Of a stretch of 64,000 nt of DNA, positions 1 to 9,631 are shown one piece after another. This DNA is from Siphonodentalium dalli (lineage: Eukaryota; Mollusca; Scaphopoda; Gadilida; Siphonodentaliidae): positions 41,957,549 to 42,021,548 of the forward strand of contig CP136067.1 of assembly GCA_032622095.1 (NCBI GenBank). The letters run 5' to 3'. The notes beneath the pieces are model-generated. The model was not told the origin of the DNA and ran no database searches. It saw only the letters and a program-made list of their open reading frames with translations. The stretch's first letter is position 1. Every line of letters begins with the position of its first letter. Made by a program: the position numbers and the translations under genes.

Positions 1-1174
1 TAGGTAAAGCAGTCACGTGGGTGGTGTGAGATAGATGGTCACGTGTTAAGTGAGACAGGGAAATCTCACCCAGCTATCTCACACTGGCTGCCTGTGCTAA
101 AGTGTGTAGGGGTGGGAGAATATCTCATCCGGGCCACAAATAAAACAACAACATGTTTATAAATCCCGATTTCAAGATAACAACATAATGTTGATATATC
201 CCGATTTCAACACTAAACATAACTATTTTTTGACAAAAATACCATAGCATTTGAAAATGGGGTATATTATTTCTCTACAAAGGCATAATAAAGTGATATA
301 TTGCGATAGTAATTTGCGATTTATCTCTATCTAGCTGACATGCACATTGCTTTGATTGAGGGTGTTAACAAGATTGAGAATCTGGCTGTTATGGTGTGGA
401 TATAGCTGTTCTCAATCGATCAGAATGCTCGTTTAGGTAATGTACAAGTTTACAATAGGTAGTACATATATGCGTGCATATACGTATATAACTATAGCAG
501 TTCATAGGTGATCAAAACCCCCCTTTTAAGCACACACAGTTTTAAAAGAATCATTTCTAAAACAGCTGACGGCAATCACTAATTTAAATCTCGTTCTGTG
601 TGAGGTCTCATAAAGCTGGGTACCTAAATGTAAATTTGATAAAAGCAGGGTACCATATGTATGCATATTCGTGTAATACAAATAACGATAACAGTTCATA
701 GGCGATCAAACCCCCCTGTAAGTAACTATATTGCGTGTATGTGCATATATTGTGGAGTTATTACTCACTTGATCTGGTCGGTCGCATCGTTGTTGTTGTT
801 GGTGCTGAATTAGAAACTAAAAGATAAACAGATGTAATGCTATCATTTAAAATTAACCCTACTACAGAGTTGAAATTCAACGAATAATAATGTTCAAGTT
901 AATTTTAACGTGGGTACCAATTCACTTAATACAATATTCGACAAGATCGTCGTCTTTTATTTAGTTAGGTTTGTTGGTCTGTTGAAGTTTAATATCATTT
1001 TAACCACAAGGAGATATTATGTCATTGTCATATTGTCGCCTTACAGTCAAAATGACGTAAGTAGATTTCCATCATATTTCAGAAGAGATATATTTCAGGA
1101 TGTCTATATCTGTATATATTTTAATTTGGATTTGTGTATAAAGTGTAACTAATGCATGAAGAGAAACTGACTGA
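1..1174. other. Sparse non-coding stretch with a diverged direct duplication
   Basis: No gene is recognised here apart from the mini-exon-like block listed separately. Two degenerate direct copies about 185 bp apart can be seen: around 471-525 and around 655-715. Both contain a TGCATAT-rich start, then AGTTCATAGG, GATCAAA and a run of C. A shorter duplication near 145-225 repeats a block ending ATCCCGATTTCAA. The 80-residue open frame at 910-1152 has no recognisable domain and is probably chance. Confidence 0.5.
769..804 (-). other. Candidate 36-nt mini-exon outside the array
   Basis: On the minus strand a pyrimidine-rich tract ending CTAATTCAG is followed by 36 nt and then GTGAGTAATA, a strong splice-donor match. 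The length is divisible by three. Read in phase 1 (two nucleotides finishing a codon, one left over) it encodes PTTTTMRPTRS, which is Thr-rich like the mini-exons of the macrosatellite read in the same phase. The donor (GTGAGTAAT against GTGAGTAAA) and the CCGACCA core also resemble the array copies. This is an inference from splice-like signals; no transcript is available, and short splice-like blocks do occur by chance. Confidence 0.35.
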
Positions 1175-1930
1175 CGCCCGCTTGAAACTGACTTACGCCC
1201 ACTTGAAACTGACTGACGCCCACTTGAAACTGACTGACGCCCACTTGACTGTATTATGACGATATGTGGAGTCGCCTAGGATATATATTGTAACAGTATA
1301 CGCCCACTTGACTGTATGAGGACGATATGTGGAGTCGCCTAGGATTTATATTGTAACAGTATACGCCCACTTGACTGTATGATGACGATATGTGGAGTCG
1401 CCTAGGATATATATTGTAACAGTATACGCCCACTTGACTGTATGAGAAGAATATGTGGAGTCGCCTAGGATATATATTGTAACAGTATACGCCCACTTGA
1501 CTGTATGAGAAGAATATGTGGAGTCGCCTAGGATATATATTGTAACAGTATACGCCCACTTGACTGTATGAGAAGAATATGTGGAGTCGCCTAGGATATA
1601 TATTGTAACAGTATACGCCCACTTGACTGTATGAGAAGAATATGTGGAGTCGCCTAGGATATATATTGTAACAGTATACGCCCACTTGACTGTATGAGAA
1701 GAATATGTGGAGTCGCCTAGGATATATATTGTAACAGTATACGCCCTCTTGACTGTATGAGAAGAATATGTGGAGTCGCCTAGGATATATATTGTAACAG
1801 TATACGCCCACTTGACTGTATGAGAAGAATATGTGGAGTCGCCTAGGATATATATTGTAACAGTATACGCCCACTTGACTGTATGAGGACGATATGTGGA
1901 GTCGCCTAGGATTTATATTGTAACAGTATA
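1175..1930. repeat. Minisatellite: 21-bp x3 followed by 63-bp x11
   Basis: Three 21-bp units start at 1175, 1196 and 1217 (CGCCCACTTGAAACTGACTGA-type). Eleven 63-bp units then start at 1238 and recur every 63 bp, the last starting at 1868. Each 63-bp unit begins with the same CGCCCACTTGA, so 63 = 3 x 21 probably reflects growth of a longer unit from the shorter one. Units 4-10 are nearly identical (GAAGAA variant), while edge units carry GACGAT variants. This is the usual picture of central homogenisation and edge decay. The 236-residue minus-strand frame across it is open only because the period is divisible by three. Confidence 0.95.
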
Positions 1931-1981
1931 CGCTAAAACTTGCACTGAGGCATATGGGAAACATTTACACCAGTGTAACCT
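1925..1981 (+). repeat. Fragment of macrosatellite B segment at minisatellite end
   Basis: Immediately after the last 63-bp unit the sequence GTATACGCTAAAAC, then TTGCA, TGAGGC, TATGG, ACATTTACAC and AGTGTAACCT, matches in order the B segment of the macrosatellite (compare 10500-10555 and 15565-15625). The minisatellite therefore ends inside a B-derived fragment about 7 kb from the nearest full B segment. Confidence 0.75.
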
Positions 1982-2689
1982 AAAGGGCAAAAATGAGCTT
2001 TTTTGCATTTGTTTATTCCTGGGAGTCACTTTAAAGTGTTTTAATGCATTTTAATGCATTTTCACAGCCTGATCTTTCAGTCTATTGAATCTCTCATACA
2101 TGGTGTGGCTATTCTTGCTGCTGATGTCTTCTTTCACTTACATCAACCAAAAAATTGTATTATTTTTTATAAACAAATGCCAATTTTTCGAGGTATTTTC
2201 ATAATTTTTCAAGGTGGTAATAGTCACATGATGATGCAAATGATCCATAAAATGAACACGTTGATGACATGTATCATTTGTTATAAGAAGCTAATCTACC
2301 AAGTATTTTGGATTTTATAGCCAGTAACATACAAATATATTTCATAAAAGTGTGTCATTTCCATTTGTGGATATGGTCATGTGAAGGTTAATAGCACTAA
2401 AACTTAGATACATTTAAGAAAATGCTTCAGAACTTTGAAGAGAGCATATCTTTGTTCAACTGATTCAATATACACCCACATCCAGTTATCTTGGGTCACC
2501 CATGTAGACCTAAAAATGTCATATTTTAGTTTTCATTGTACTGATAGCCATGAGCTTGGTGCTCAGCTGATCAGATCTGGACTCAATGGCCTCACATCAC
2601 CATAAGTTATATCGTGGAAAGAATCGTGTACAGTCTTCCATAGCTGATCCAAGCTTGCAACACAGACCCCCAAAAATGTGTAAAAATGG
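1982..2689. other. Unassigned spacer
   Basis: No gene or named repeat is recognised. There is a small 13-bp tandem duplication (TTTTAATGCATTT type) at about 2038-2062. The 88-residue open frame at 2054-2320 is AT-driven and has no visible domain. The end of the stretch (from about 2690) grades into diverged B-segment sequence. Confidence 0.5.
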
Positions 2690-3289
2690 GGCCTGAACAT
2701 GACTTCTGGTGACAATTTATGCTTTTTGATGAATAATGTGTTAAAGGGGTGGGGTTAAATTGTATATAATAAATAAAGAACCACAAAGCTATGATTTGTG
2801 GGGACCTCTTTCTATGAATAATACCTAAACGCTCAATAAAATTTGAAACATGATGACTGGATTTTTTTATAGGATTTTCGAAATCCTAAAAAGTATAGAA
2901 ACTAATTATTGAAGTGAAGTAAAATAAAGTATTTGAATATGTTAATTATTTACTCACACCATGTCCATCCGGTGGTCGGTGTTGGTGATGTTGATCTAGC
3001 TGCAAACAAAAAGAGAGATACGTGTGTAGTGTATTATTGTTTGTCAAACGTTTCAGGTTATTCAAACCGAAATACTTCAATTAATTAACTTGTTTGACAA
3101 GTTAGTTCAGCATGTAGGGGGTGCCAATTATTCCAGTAACTGGGACGATAAGGAATTCGGAATGTTGAAATATTTAAGTACATGCACTTCAGCCCGGAGT
3201 GCCATAAGAAGTTTGGTATGAATAGGATGAAATAGTTTTGCTGTAGGCCATGCAAAGAGACCGAAATTCAAGATGACACCAAATACAAT
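2690..3289. repeat. Degenerate left-edge macrosatellite unit, interrupted by transposon
   Basis: Sequence around 2700-2780 matches part of the B segment (GGGGTGGGGTTAAATTGT, AATAAATAAAGAACCACA). An internal deletion then joins it to the B end (ATGATTTGTGGGGACCTC). An A monomer follows up to 3289, including the mini-exon-like block 2958-2999. The monomer breaks at 3289 and resumes at 8102 on the far side of the transposon, which restores the CAAATACAATGAATAAT found in intact monomers. Confidence 0.85.
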
Positions 3290-6015
3290 TAGTGTAGTGA
3301 CTTAGCGACAAAATTTTGTCATATTGGAACGGACTGGCCAAAAGTGCCAATTTGTTAAATTATGTCAAGTTAGGTGTGCTCTTTCAGAAAGTGAACTAGA
3401 AACAGGTTTCTGATCAATATTAACCCTTGTTTCAGTATAAATCCAAGATGGCGGCCAAATTCATTCATTATTTCACCATGACGTTCCAACTGGTATACAA
3501 TTTAAGGCACATGCATAACAAAGGCGTCATTCTATCCGGCATTGTCATATTTTGAAGATATTAGCAATCCAGGCTGACCAAATTTGAAATTTATCACTTT
3601 TTGGACCAAAGGCATGAAATTTTGTCATAAAATCATTCTCGTTTCAATTATTTCGGAATAATAAACAGACAATATCTCAAAACTGTTTTAGTGCAGATCA
3701 AAGGTTAAGATCTTAAAAATTTCAGATATGTATACTGCAAACAAGCTATAAAACATCTAGGACAAATTCGTAACCATATTTTAGACATTTTTGATTATGT
3801 TACCCCTCACCCCAAAAATCATGAAATTTTGTTTTTGTTATAAACATCCGATAGAACATGGATGAGAATCTATAAAGGACACTATTCGATCACATTTCTA
3901 AATACTATAATTGGAATTACACACACAATGACCAAAGTTGAAATTTACAACTTTTTCGACTAAAATATGCAATTTGTTAAGAACATCCTCGTCATTTCAA
4001 ATATTTTGGTCCAATAAATGGTAATTTACACATAGGATATTTGCGATAGTTAAAAATGTTTGGTCTTAAATGTTTCGGACATATATACTGAAAACAATGA
4101 ATACATTTTCTGTGGTTAATATGTAACAACGTTTCAGAAAATTTATGGTTTATGTTACCCCTCACCCCATAAATCACGAAAATGTGACTTGGTTGTAAAG
4201 ATTTAATAAATCTTTGGTTAAATCTTATAAAGTGAGTTTGTCGATGACAATTAGTCATATATTGTTATATAACAACCTCATTGACAGTATACTGTTTAAA
4301 TTTACAATTGTATGCCTAATGACAGTTATATTTTATGGTAAAATAACCATCATTTCAAATATGTTCAACCAATATATGGGCAATTTCTCAAACATTTCCC
4401 AAGATCGTATATCACATGCGGCCTTGAAAGTTTTGAAAATGACTGTCGAATACAACACATTTAAAGGTATATACATGTCATGTCTTGGTGAAATATAATA
4501 AAATTCTAAAAATATATTATACCATAAATAATTTGAAGGTGTTGACTTATATAATCTACAAATGTAGCATACAAGAGGGGGTATATATAGACATGTAGTT
4601 CAGATCACAACTTTAATTTGTCTATCAATAATACACATAACATAAAGATGGTCTATCTTTGTCTATACTCTGTTCTTAAATTCACGTTTGTTATGTTGTA
4701 CCTGTATATAAACTATAATGTGCAGTCTGATCATACCAGCGGATATATAGAAACTCATAGATTGTCATGTTATAATCACCGGTGACCATGTTGATACATT
4801 GAACAAATATTTTAGGCATTCTTAATATCACAATTACAACTGCATAAGTATGTGCATGGTAAATCAGCTATTGCACATTTGCACCTGTTACAAGTTTGGG
4901 ATTTGCAACAACACTTGATGAGTTCTGAACACACAGCTGCAGCTTCTGGTAATGTAGTCCACAATGGTTTACATCCATGATCTTCAACTGTCCATTCCCA
5001 GTCATGCGGGCCTTGTATTGGAATTCTTATGGCACGACAAGTGTAGCACAATCCTGCCTGGTATATGGCTCATTTCATATGCTGTATTAGGGCCCCTTTT
5101 GAGCGACAAGTTTTGGAGAATTCTCTTCATATGCCTCGTTATCAGAAACTTTTCACAACCTTTATTATAATTAATGGTAATGAAACGTTCGAGTTCTTTG
5201 AAAATATATGAGGACGAATCTAGTTGAATAAAGGTTGATTCGCCTATAGGAGAAATGTACATGTATCTGTGATAACGGGATAATATTTCCATGCCATCCA
5301 GAAACTTGTTCTGCCCTTTATGTGGAAGAACACAGTGGTATACAAACCAGATATCGAATGGGGTAGTGATGACAATTGTCATCGCCCAGAGCGGAAAATG
5401 TGCTGTTGTCATGGTACAATGTTTTAGTTATGCCTGTTCATAGAGAAACACATGTATCACCACCACTGTTAGCATACGTAAACTTTGAAAACAGACCGAT
5501 GACCATTACCAGGACATCTGTGTCAACAATCCGAACACGGATGGTCGTCAGCCCACAAGAAAGCGCATGGATAATGTGCGGCACAATTATAATATCAGCT
5601 TCCTCCTGACAACAGTTTCTCAAGATTTACTAGGAAGAATTTGCTATTTTGAGAGTTGACGAACATTCTGTCATGTTTAACACTTTATCATCATGTTCTG
5701 ACGCATTACTTGTCAGGAATACAAAAAGTTCAAGCTTATTGTCAGAATGACGGAGGAAGTCGTTCCATTTTTTTGGAATCTTAGTTTGGCCACCAACTTT
5801 TCGTCCAAGACCTATACCACGATTCTCATTAGTGCTGCCTTTTGTGCTGCCTTCAAAATACCAATCACACACAACACACATGACATTAACACTTCTTAGT
5901 TTGTAGAGTAGAAACTTCATTTGTGACTGTGTAATCATTAAAAGTACATGTAGATCCTATCGCAGGTACAATTATATGCACAAGAACGCCTCCATCAAAT
6001 ATCTTGCACGTACTT
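3290..6015. repeat. Left inverted arm of the foldback transposon
   Basis: This arm pairs in inverse orientation with 6310-8101. For example, CCAAGATGGCGGCC at about 3447 pairs with GACCGCCATCTTGG at about 7946. The arm carries tandem subrepeats in its outer 1.2 kb and the transposon-protein pseudogene in its inner half. The innermost pairing is GCAAGATATTTGATGGAGG (right, about 6324) with its complement at about 5990-6010. Confidence 0.85.
4812..5940 (-). pseudogene. Transposon protein pseudogene (EEAD / Cys-rich tail family)
   Basis: Four consecutive minus-strand fragments read in order. 5938-5630 starts near MKFLLYKLRSV and includes LELFVFLTSNASEHDDKVL. 5623-5438 has CCQEEAD, then HALSCGLTTIRVRIVDTDVL. 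5412-5002 has LERFITINYNKG, then HMKRILQ. 5051-4812 has WEWTVEDHGCKPLWTTLPEA, then CSELIKCCCKSQTCNRCKC. The order EEAD...VDTDV..., LERF..., H.KR..., PLWTTLPEA..C.EL..C.CK...RCKC is that of a family I recall as multicopy hypothetical proteins in invertebrate genomes. The EEAD/DTDV pair resembles the acidic residues of XPG/PIN-like nucleases (inference). It is broken by two adjacent stop codons at about 5627-5632 and by frameshifts near 5430 and 5045. The N-terminal part is absent. Confidence 0.75.
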
Positions 6016-6309
6016 CCAATATTTTATTTCTTGTAATAGTGTGTTCGAACAACATTTGGGCAGTTCAAAAAACCAGAAATCGCTTCTCCGCTATTCCAAA
6101 CGATCAAGTGCGGGAACAGGAGAACATCAAATTGAAAGTAAATGGAGGTTGATAGGTTTAACAGAGAGCTCATCAACAATAACGAGATGGCTAGAACTCC
6201 CCGAACCAGACGTGTTTTTCTCTCACGAGAGTCGGCTATTTCCCCGCCTTATCAACGGGAGGTAAATTCAAGGGGACACAATCTGATTTGCTGGGATGTA
6301 TCCGGGAAG
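6016..6309. other. Unpaired centre of the foldback transposon
   Basis: This ~294-bp stretch between the arms has no counterpart in the other arm. Short open frames cross it (6041-6265 and 6142-6357, plus strand) but no domain is recognised. It would lie upstream of the minus-strand pseudogene and could be a remnant of its missing N-terminal region; that cannot be shown from the sequence. Confidence 0.4.
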
Positions 6310-8101
6310 CAAATGTTCAGTGCAAGATATTTGATGGAGGCGTTCTTGTGGATATGATTGTACCTGCGATATAGTATCTACTTTTAATGATTACGCGCAG
6401 TCACTAATGAAGTTTCTACTCTACAGACTAAGAAGTGTTACTGTCATATATATGTGGTGTGGGACATATGAAACGAGCTGCCTACCAGGTAGGACTGTGG
6501 TACACTTGTCATGCCAAGCTGCAGCTGTATGCTCAGAAATCATTAAGTGTTGTTGCAAATCACAAACTTGTAACAGATGCAAATGTGCAAACGCTGATTT
6601 ACCATACACAGAGTTATGTAGATGTAATTGTGTGCTTAAAATATGTGTTCAACGTATAAACACAGGCAGCGGTGATTATAACATGACAATCTATGAGTTG
6701 CTATCTATCGGCTGGTATTATCAGTCTGTGAACATTATAGTTATATAACATAACAAACATGAATTTAAGAACACAGTATAAACAAAGATAGGCCATCTTT
6801 ATGTGTATTATTGATTGACAATTTAAAGTTGTGACCTGAAATGCATAGCTATATATACACCCCTCTTGAATGCTAGATTACATAAGTCAATGATATTGGG
6901 TCAAATATATCCATTAATGGTATTATAGATTCTTTTATTTTTATTTTATTTCACCAATACATTACATGTATATACCCTTATATGTGTTGTATATATATTC
7001 GATGTTCATTTTAGAAACTTTTAAGACCGTATATCGTATATATATTATTGCATATTGCCATTCTATTGGTTGAACATATTTTAAATGATCAAATAAATTG
7101 TTATTAGGCATACAATTGTTAATTTCAACAGTATACTGACAATGAGATTGTTACATTATAATATATGACGAATTGCGATCGAAAAACTCACTTTATAAGA
7201 TTTAACCAAAGATTTATTGAATCCTTACAACAAGTCACATTTTCGTGATTTTTGGGGTGAGGGGTAACATAAACCAAGTTTTCTGAAACGTTGTTACATA
7301 TTAAACACATACAATGTATTCATCGTTTTCAGTATATATGTCCCAAACATATAAGACCGAACATTGTGAACTATCGCAAATATCCTATGAGTAAATGACC
7401 ATTTATTGGACCAAAATATTAGAAATTAAGAGGATTTTCCTACAAAATTGCATGTTTTGTCGAAAAAGATGTTATATTTCAACTTTGGTCATTGTGTATG
7501 TAATTGCCATTGCAGTATTTAGAAATGTGATAAAATGGTGTCCTTTATAGATTCTCATCCATGTTCTATCGGATGCTTATCACAAAAACAATATTTAATG
7601 ATTTTTGGGGTGAGGAGTAACATAATCCAAAAATACGGTTAAGAATGTGTCCTAGATATTGTATGTTTTGATTAGAGTATAGATGTCCAAAAATGCTAAG
7701 ACCTTAACCTTTAATTTACACCGAAACATTTTTGAGAAATTGTCCGAAATAATTGAAACGAGAATGATTATATGACAAAATTGCATGTTTTTGGTACAAA
7801 AAGTGATAAATTTCCAATTTGGTCAGCCTGGCGTTGCTACTATCTTCAAAATATGAGAATGCCAGTTTGAATGATGCCTTTATTATGCATGTGCCTCAAA
7901 TTTTATACCAGTTGGAACGTCAGGGTGAAATAATGATTGAATTTGACCGCCATCTTGGATTTATACTGGAAACAAGGGTTAATATTGATCAGAAACCTGT
8001 TTCTAGTTCACTTTCTGAAAGAGCACACATAACTTGACAAAATATAAAAAAATGGCACTTTGGTCAGTCCGTTCCAAAAAAAACGCTAAGTCACTACACT
8101 A
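6310..8101. repeat. Right inverted arm of the foldback transposon
   Basis: This is the inverse complement of the left arm with an internal deletion: the sequence matching left 5080-5870 is missing. It ends with CGCTAAGTCACTACACTA at 8101. Its inner part contains a second, shortened copy of the transposon-protein tail on the plus strand (listed separately), and its outer part carries the same TTACCCC-type subrepeats (inverse GGGGTGAGG near 7255 and 7610). Confidence 0.85.
6380..6660 (+). pseudogene. Second, internally deleted copy of the transposon-protein tail
   Basis: In the right arm the plus strand encodes MKFLLYRLRSV and then, after the deletion junction, HMKRAAYQVGLWYTCHAK (frame starting 6435). 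In another frame follow AAAVCSEIIKCCCKSQTCN and RCKCANADLPY (frame starting 6407). These match, respectively, the start, the H.KRAAYQ.G segment and the Cys-rich tail of the left-arm pseudogene. The frame changes between the segments, so it cannot make an intact product. Confidence 0.75.
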
Positions 8102-8234
8102 AATGAATAATATCCATATACTAAATGACCACATAGCTAGGTACCAACTGACCAAAATGTGATCTGCCTCGTATCACAGTGATAACAGTGGAATAACATT
8201 ATTGGATATCTCTCGGGCTGAAATGAGGAATCAT

Positions 8235-9631
8235 GCGGTGTTTACTTATTATGCATACCTCATTATGATCCATTAGGAACAATTACAATGGACATGATCA
8301 CCCACATTGTTATATTAGGAAATGCTGCAGTTCAGTTGGAAATTGACTAAACTCGCATATTGCTGTATAGTTCCCATAATCCTGCCAAGTGGAAACATGT
8401 TATATACATATAGAACCATTAGAACTGTGGGGAAATGCTGCCCGGACAAAACGTACATAAAGCTCAGTTATTATCTGGTAAAATACACGTGGAATATGGC
8501 ATTACTGATATGTGGGCTCGTTTACTATCGCTTTACTTTTCTCGATAACAGCACATGAGTCGGCGAAACTCGTCTGCTGTATGTAATTAGACATGACTTG
8601 TAGGGGAACATTATGTTTTTTTATGAATAATGAGTTAAAGGGGTGGGGTTAAATTGTGTGTAATAAATAAAGAACCACAGAAGTGGTTTAGTTTTTTAAC
8701 ACATTTTTCCATTGAGGGGCAATTGTGAAGAAATGTAGGGAGTTAGAATTATTCAACGAAAAAGCACGCTATCGCTTTAGGTTACACTTGTGTAAATACG
8801 GTTCGGAATGACATCTAGCGGATGCCGGAGGAATATATAGGAGATAATAAAATAGACACTGGGCCCAGATTGGTCAAAAGCCTTGTGTGCTCTTTTGCAT
8901 AACAATATCATCACACCTCTTCACTATGATTTCCCATAGGTAAAATAGCCATTGGCACATGTCTTAATCCTTTGTAGTAAAGTTTGAATTTTGTGGTGTG
9001 GTCTATAATATGACATTAACAGTATACATGCAGTATACGCTAAACGTTTGCAATGAGGCCTATGGAAAACATTTACACAAGTGTAACCTATACAACGAGA
9101 GAGGCCATGGATGGGCGCGCAATGCACAATACACACACAGTAATTGTGCACTGATTGAGTTTAACCGCGGATACAATGTGAATATAAAACACAGGCTGTG
9201 TACTGACCACCAAAAGATTGCACCAAAGTTCACTCACATGGTTGGAGGCTAAGCGTGTACAGGTCTGGTGTTGTTGGTATAAACATAATATGATTTGTGG
9301 GGACCTCTGTTTAGTAATAATACCTAAACTCCCAATAAAATTTGAAACATGATGACAGTGGATTTTGTTATAGGATTTTCGAAATCCTAAAATGTATAGA
9401 AATCTAAATCATTGAACTGAAGTAAACTAAATTATTTGAATATGTTAATTATTTACTCACACCATGTCCATCCGGTGGTCGGTGTTGTTTGTGATGTTGA
9501 TCTAGCTGTAAACAAAAAGAGAGATCCATGTATTATTGTTTGTTAAACGTTTCTGGTTATTCAAACCGAAATCGCAGTGATAACACTGGAACATCATTAT
9601 TGGATATCTCTCGGGCTGAAATGAGGAACCA
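8235..9631. repeat. Macrosatellite unit 1 (1,397 bp, shortened)
   Basis: It has one full B segment (8235 to about 9300) and one A monomer cut by an internal deletion that joins AAACCGAAAT directly to CGCAGTGATAACAC near 9572. Its mini-exon-like block 9461-9505 is the 45-nt form. The region corresponding to the membrane-segment frame is lost. A small internal shortening also removes sequence around the ATGCTGCCATACAC block near 8385. Confidence 0.9.

Larger units (their letters stand above)
3290..8101 (-). mobile_element. 4.8-kb foldback DNA transposon, possibly Academ-like, decayed
   Basis: The element starts TAGTGTAGTGACTTAGCG and ends with its exact reverse complement. AAT lies on both sides (3287-3289 and 8102-8104). 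Intact A monomers elsewhere show the uninterrupted site with one AAT, so ends and 3-bp target duplication are directly supported. The inverted arms are very long: about 3290-6015 on the left and about 6310-8101 on the right, where roughly 0.8 kb of internal sequence is missing. The outer part of each arm holds about three degenerate ~355-bp subrepeats marked by TTACCCCTCACCCC. The left arm carries remains of a transposon protein gene on the minus strand. A 3-bp duplication and a possible XPG/PIN-like nuclease core would fit the Academ superfamily, but that assignment is inference. The element looks non-autonomous because the gene is broken and lacks its N-terminal part. Confidence 0.85.

Noticed and set aside
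1175-1930. Possible CRISPR array
   Set aside because: The whole 63-bp unit is conserved, so there are no unique spacers between repeats, and the context is eukaryotic.
1254-1964. 236-residue minus-strand open frame with a 21-residue repeat
   Set aside because: It exists because the minisatellite period (63 bp) is a multiple of three. No start context, signal sequence or non-repeat domain supports a real protein.
3290-8101. CACTA (EnSpm) assignment for the foldback element
   Set aside because: A 3-bp duplication fits, but the element begins TAGTG and ends CACTA, the reverse of CACTA elements, and the encoded protein does not look like that transposase.
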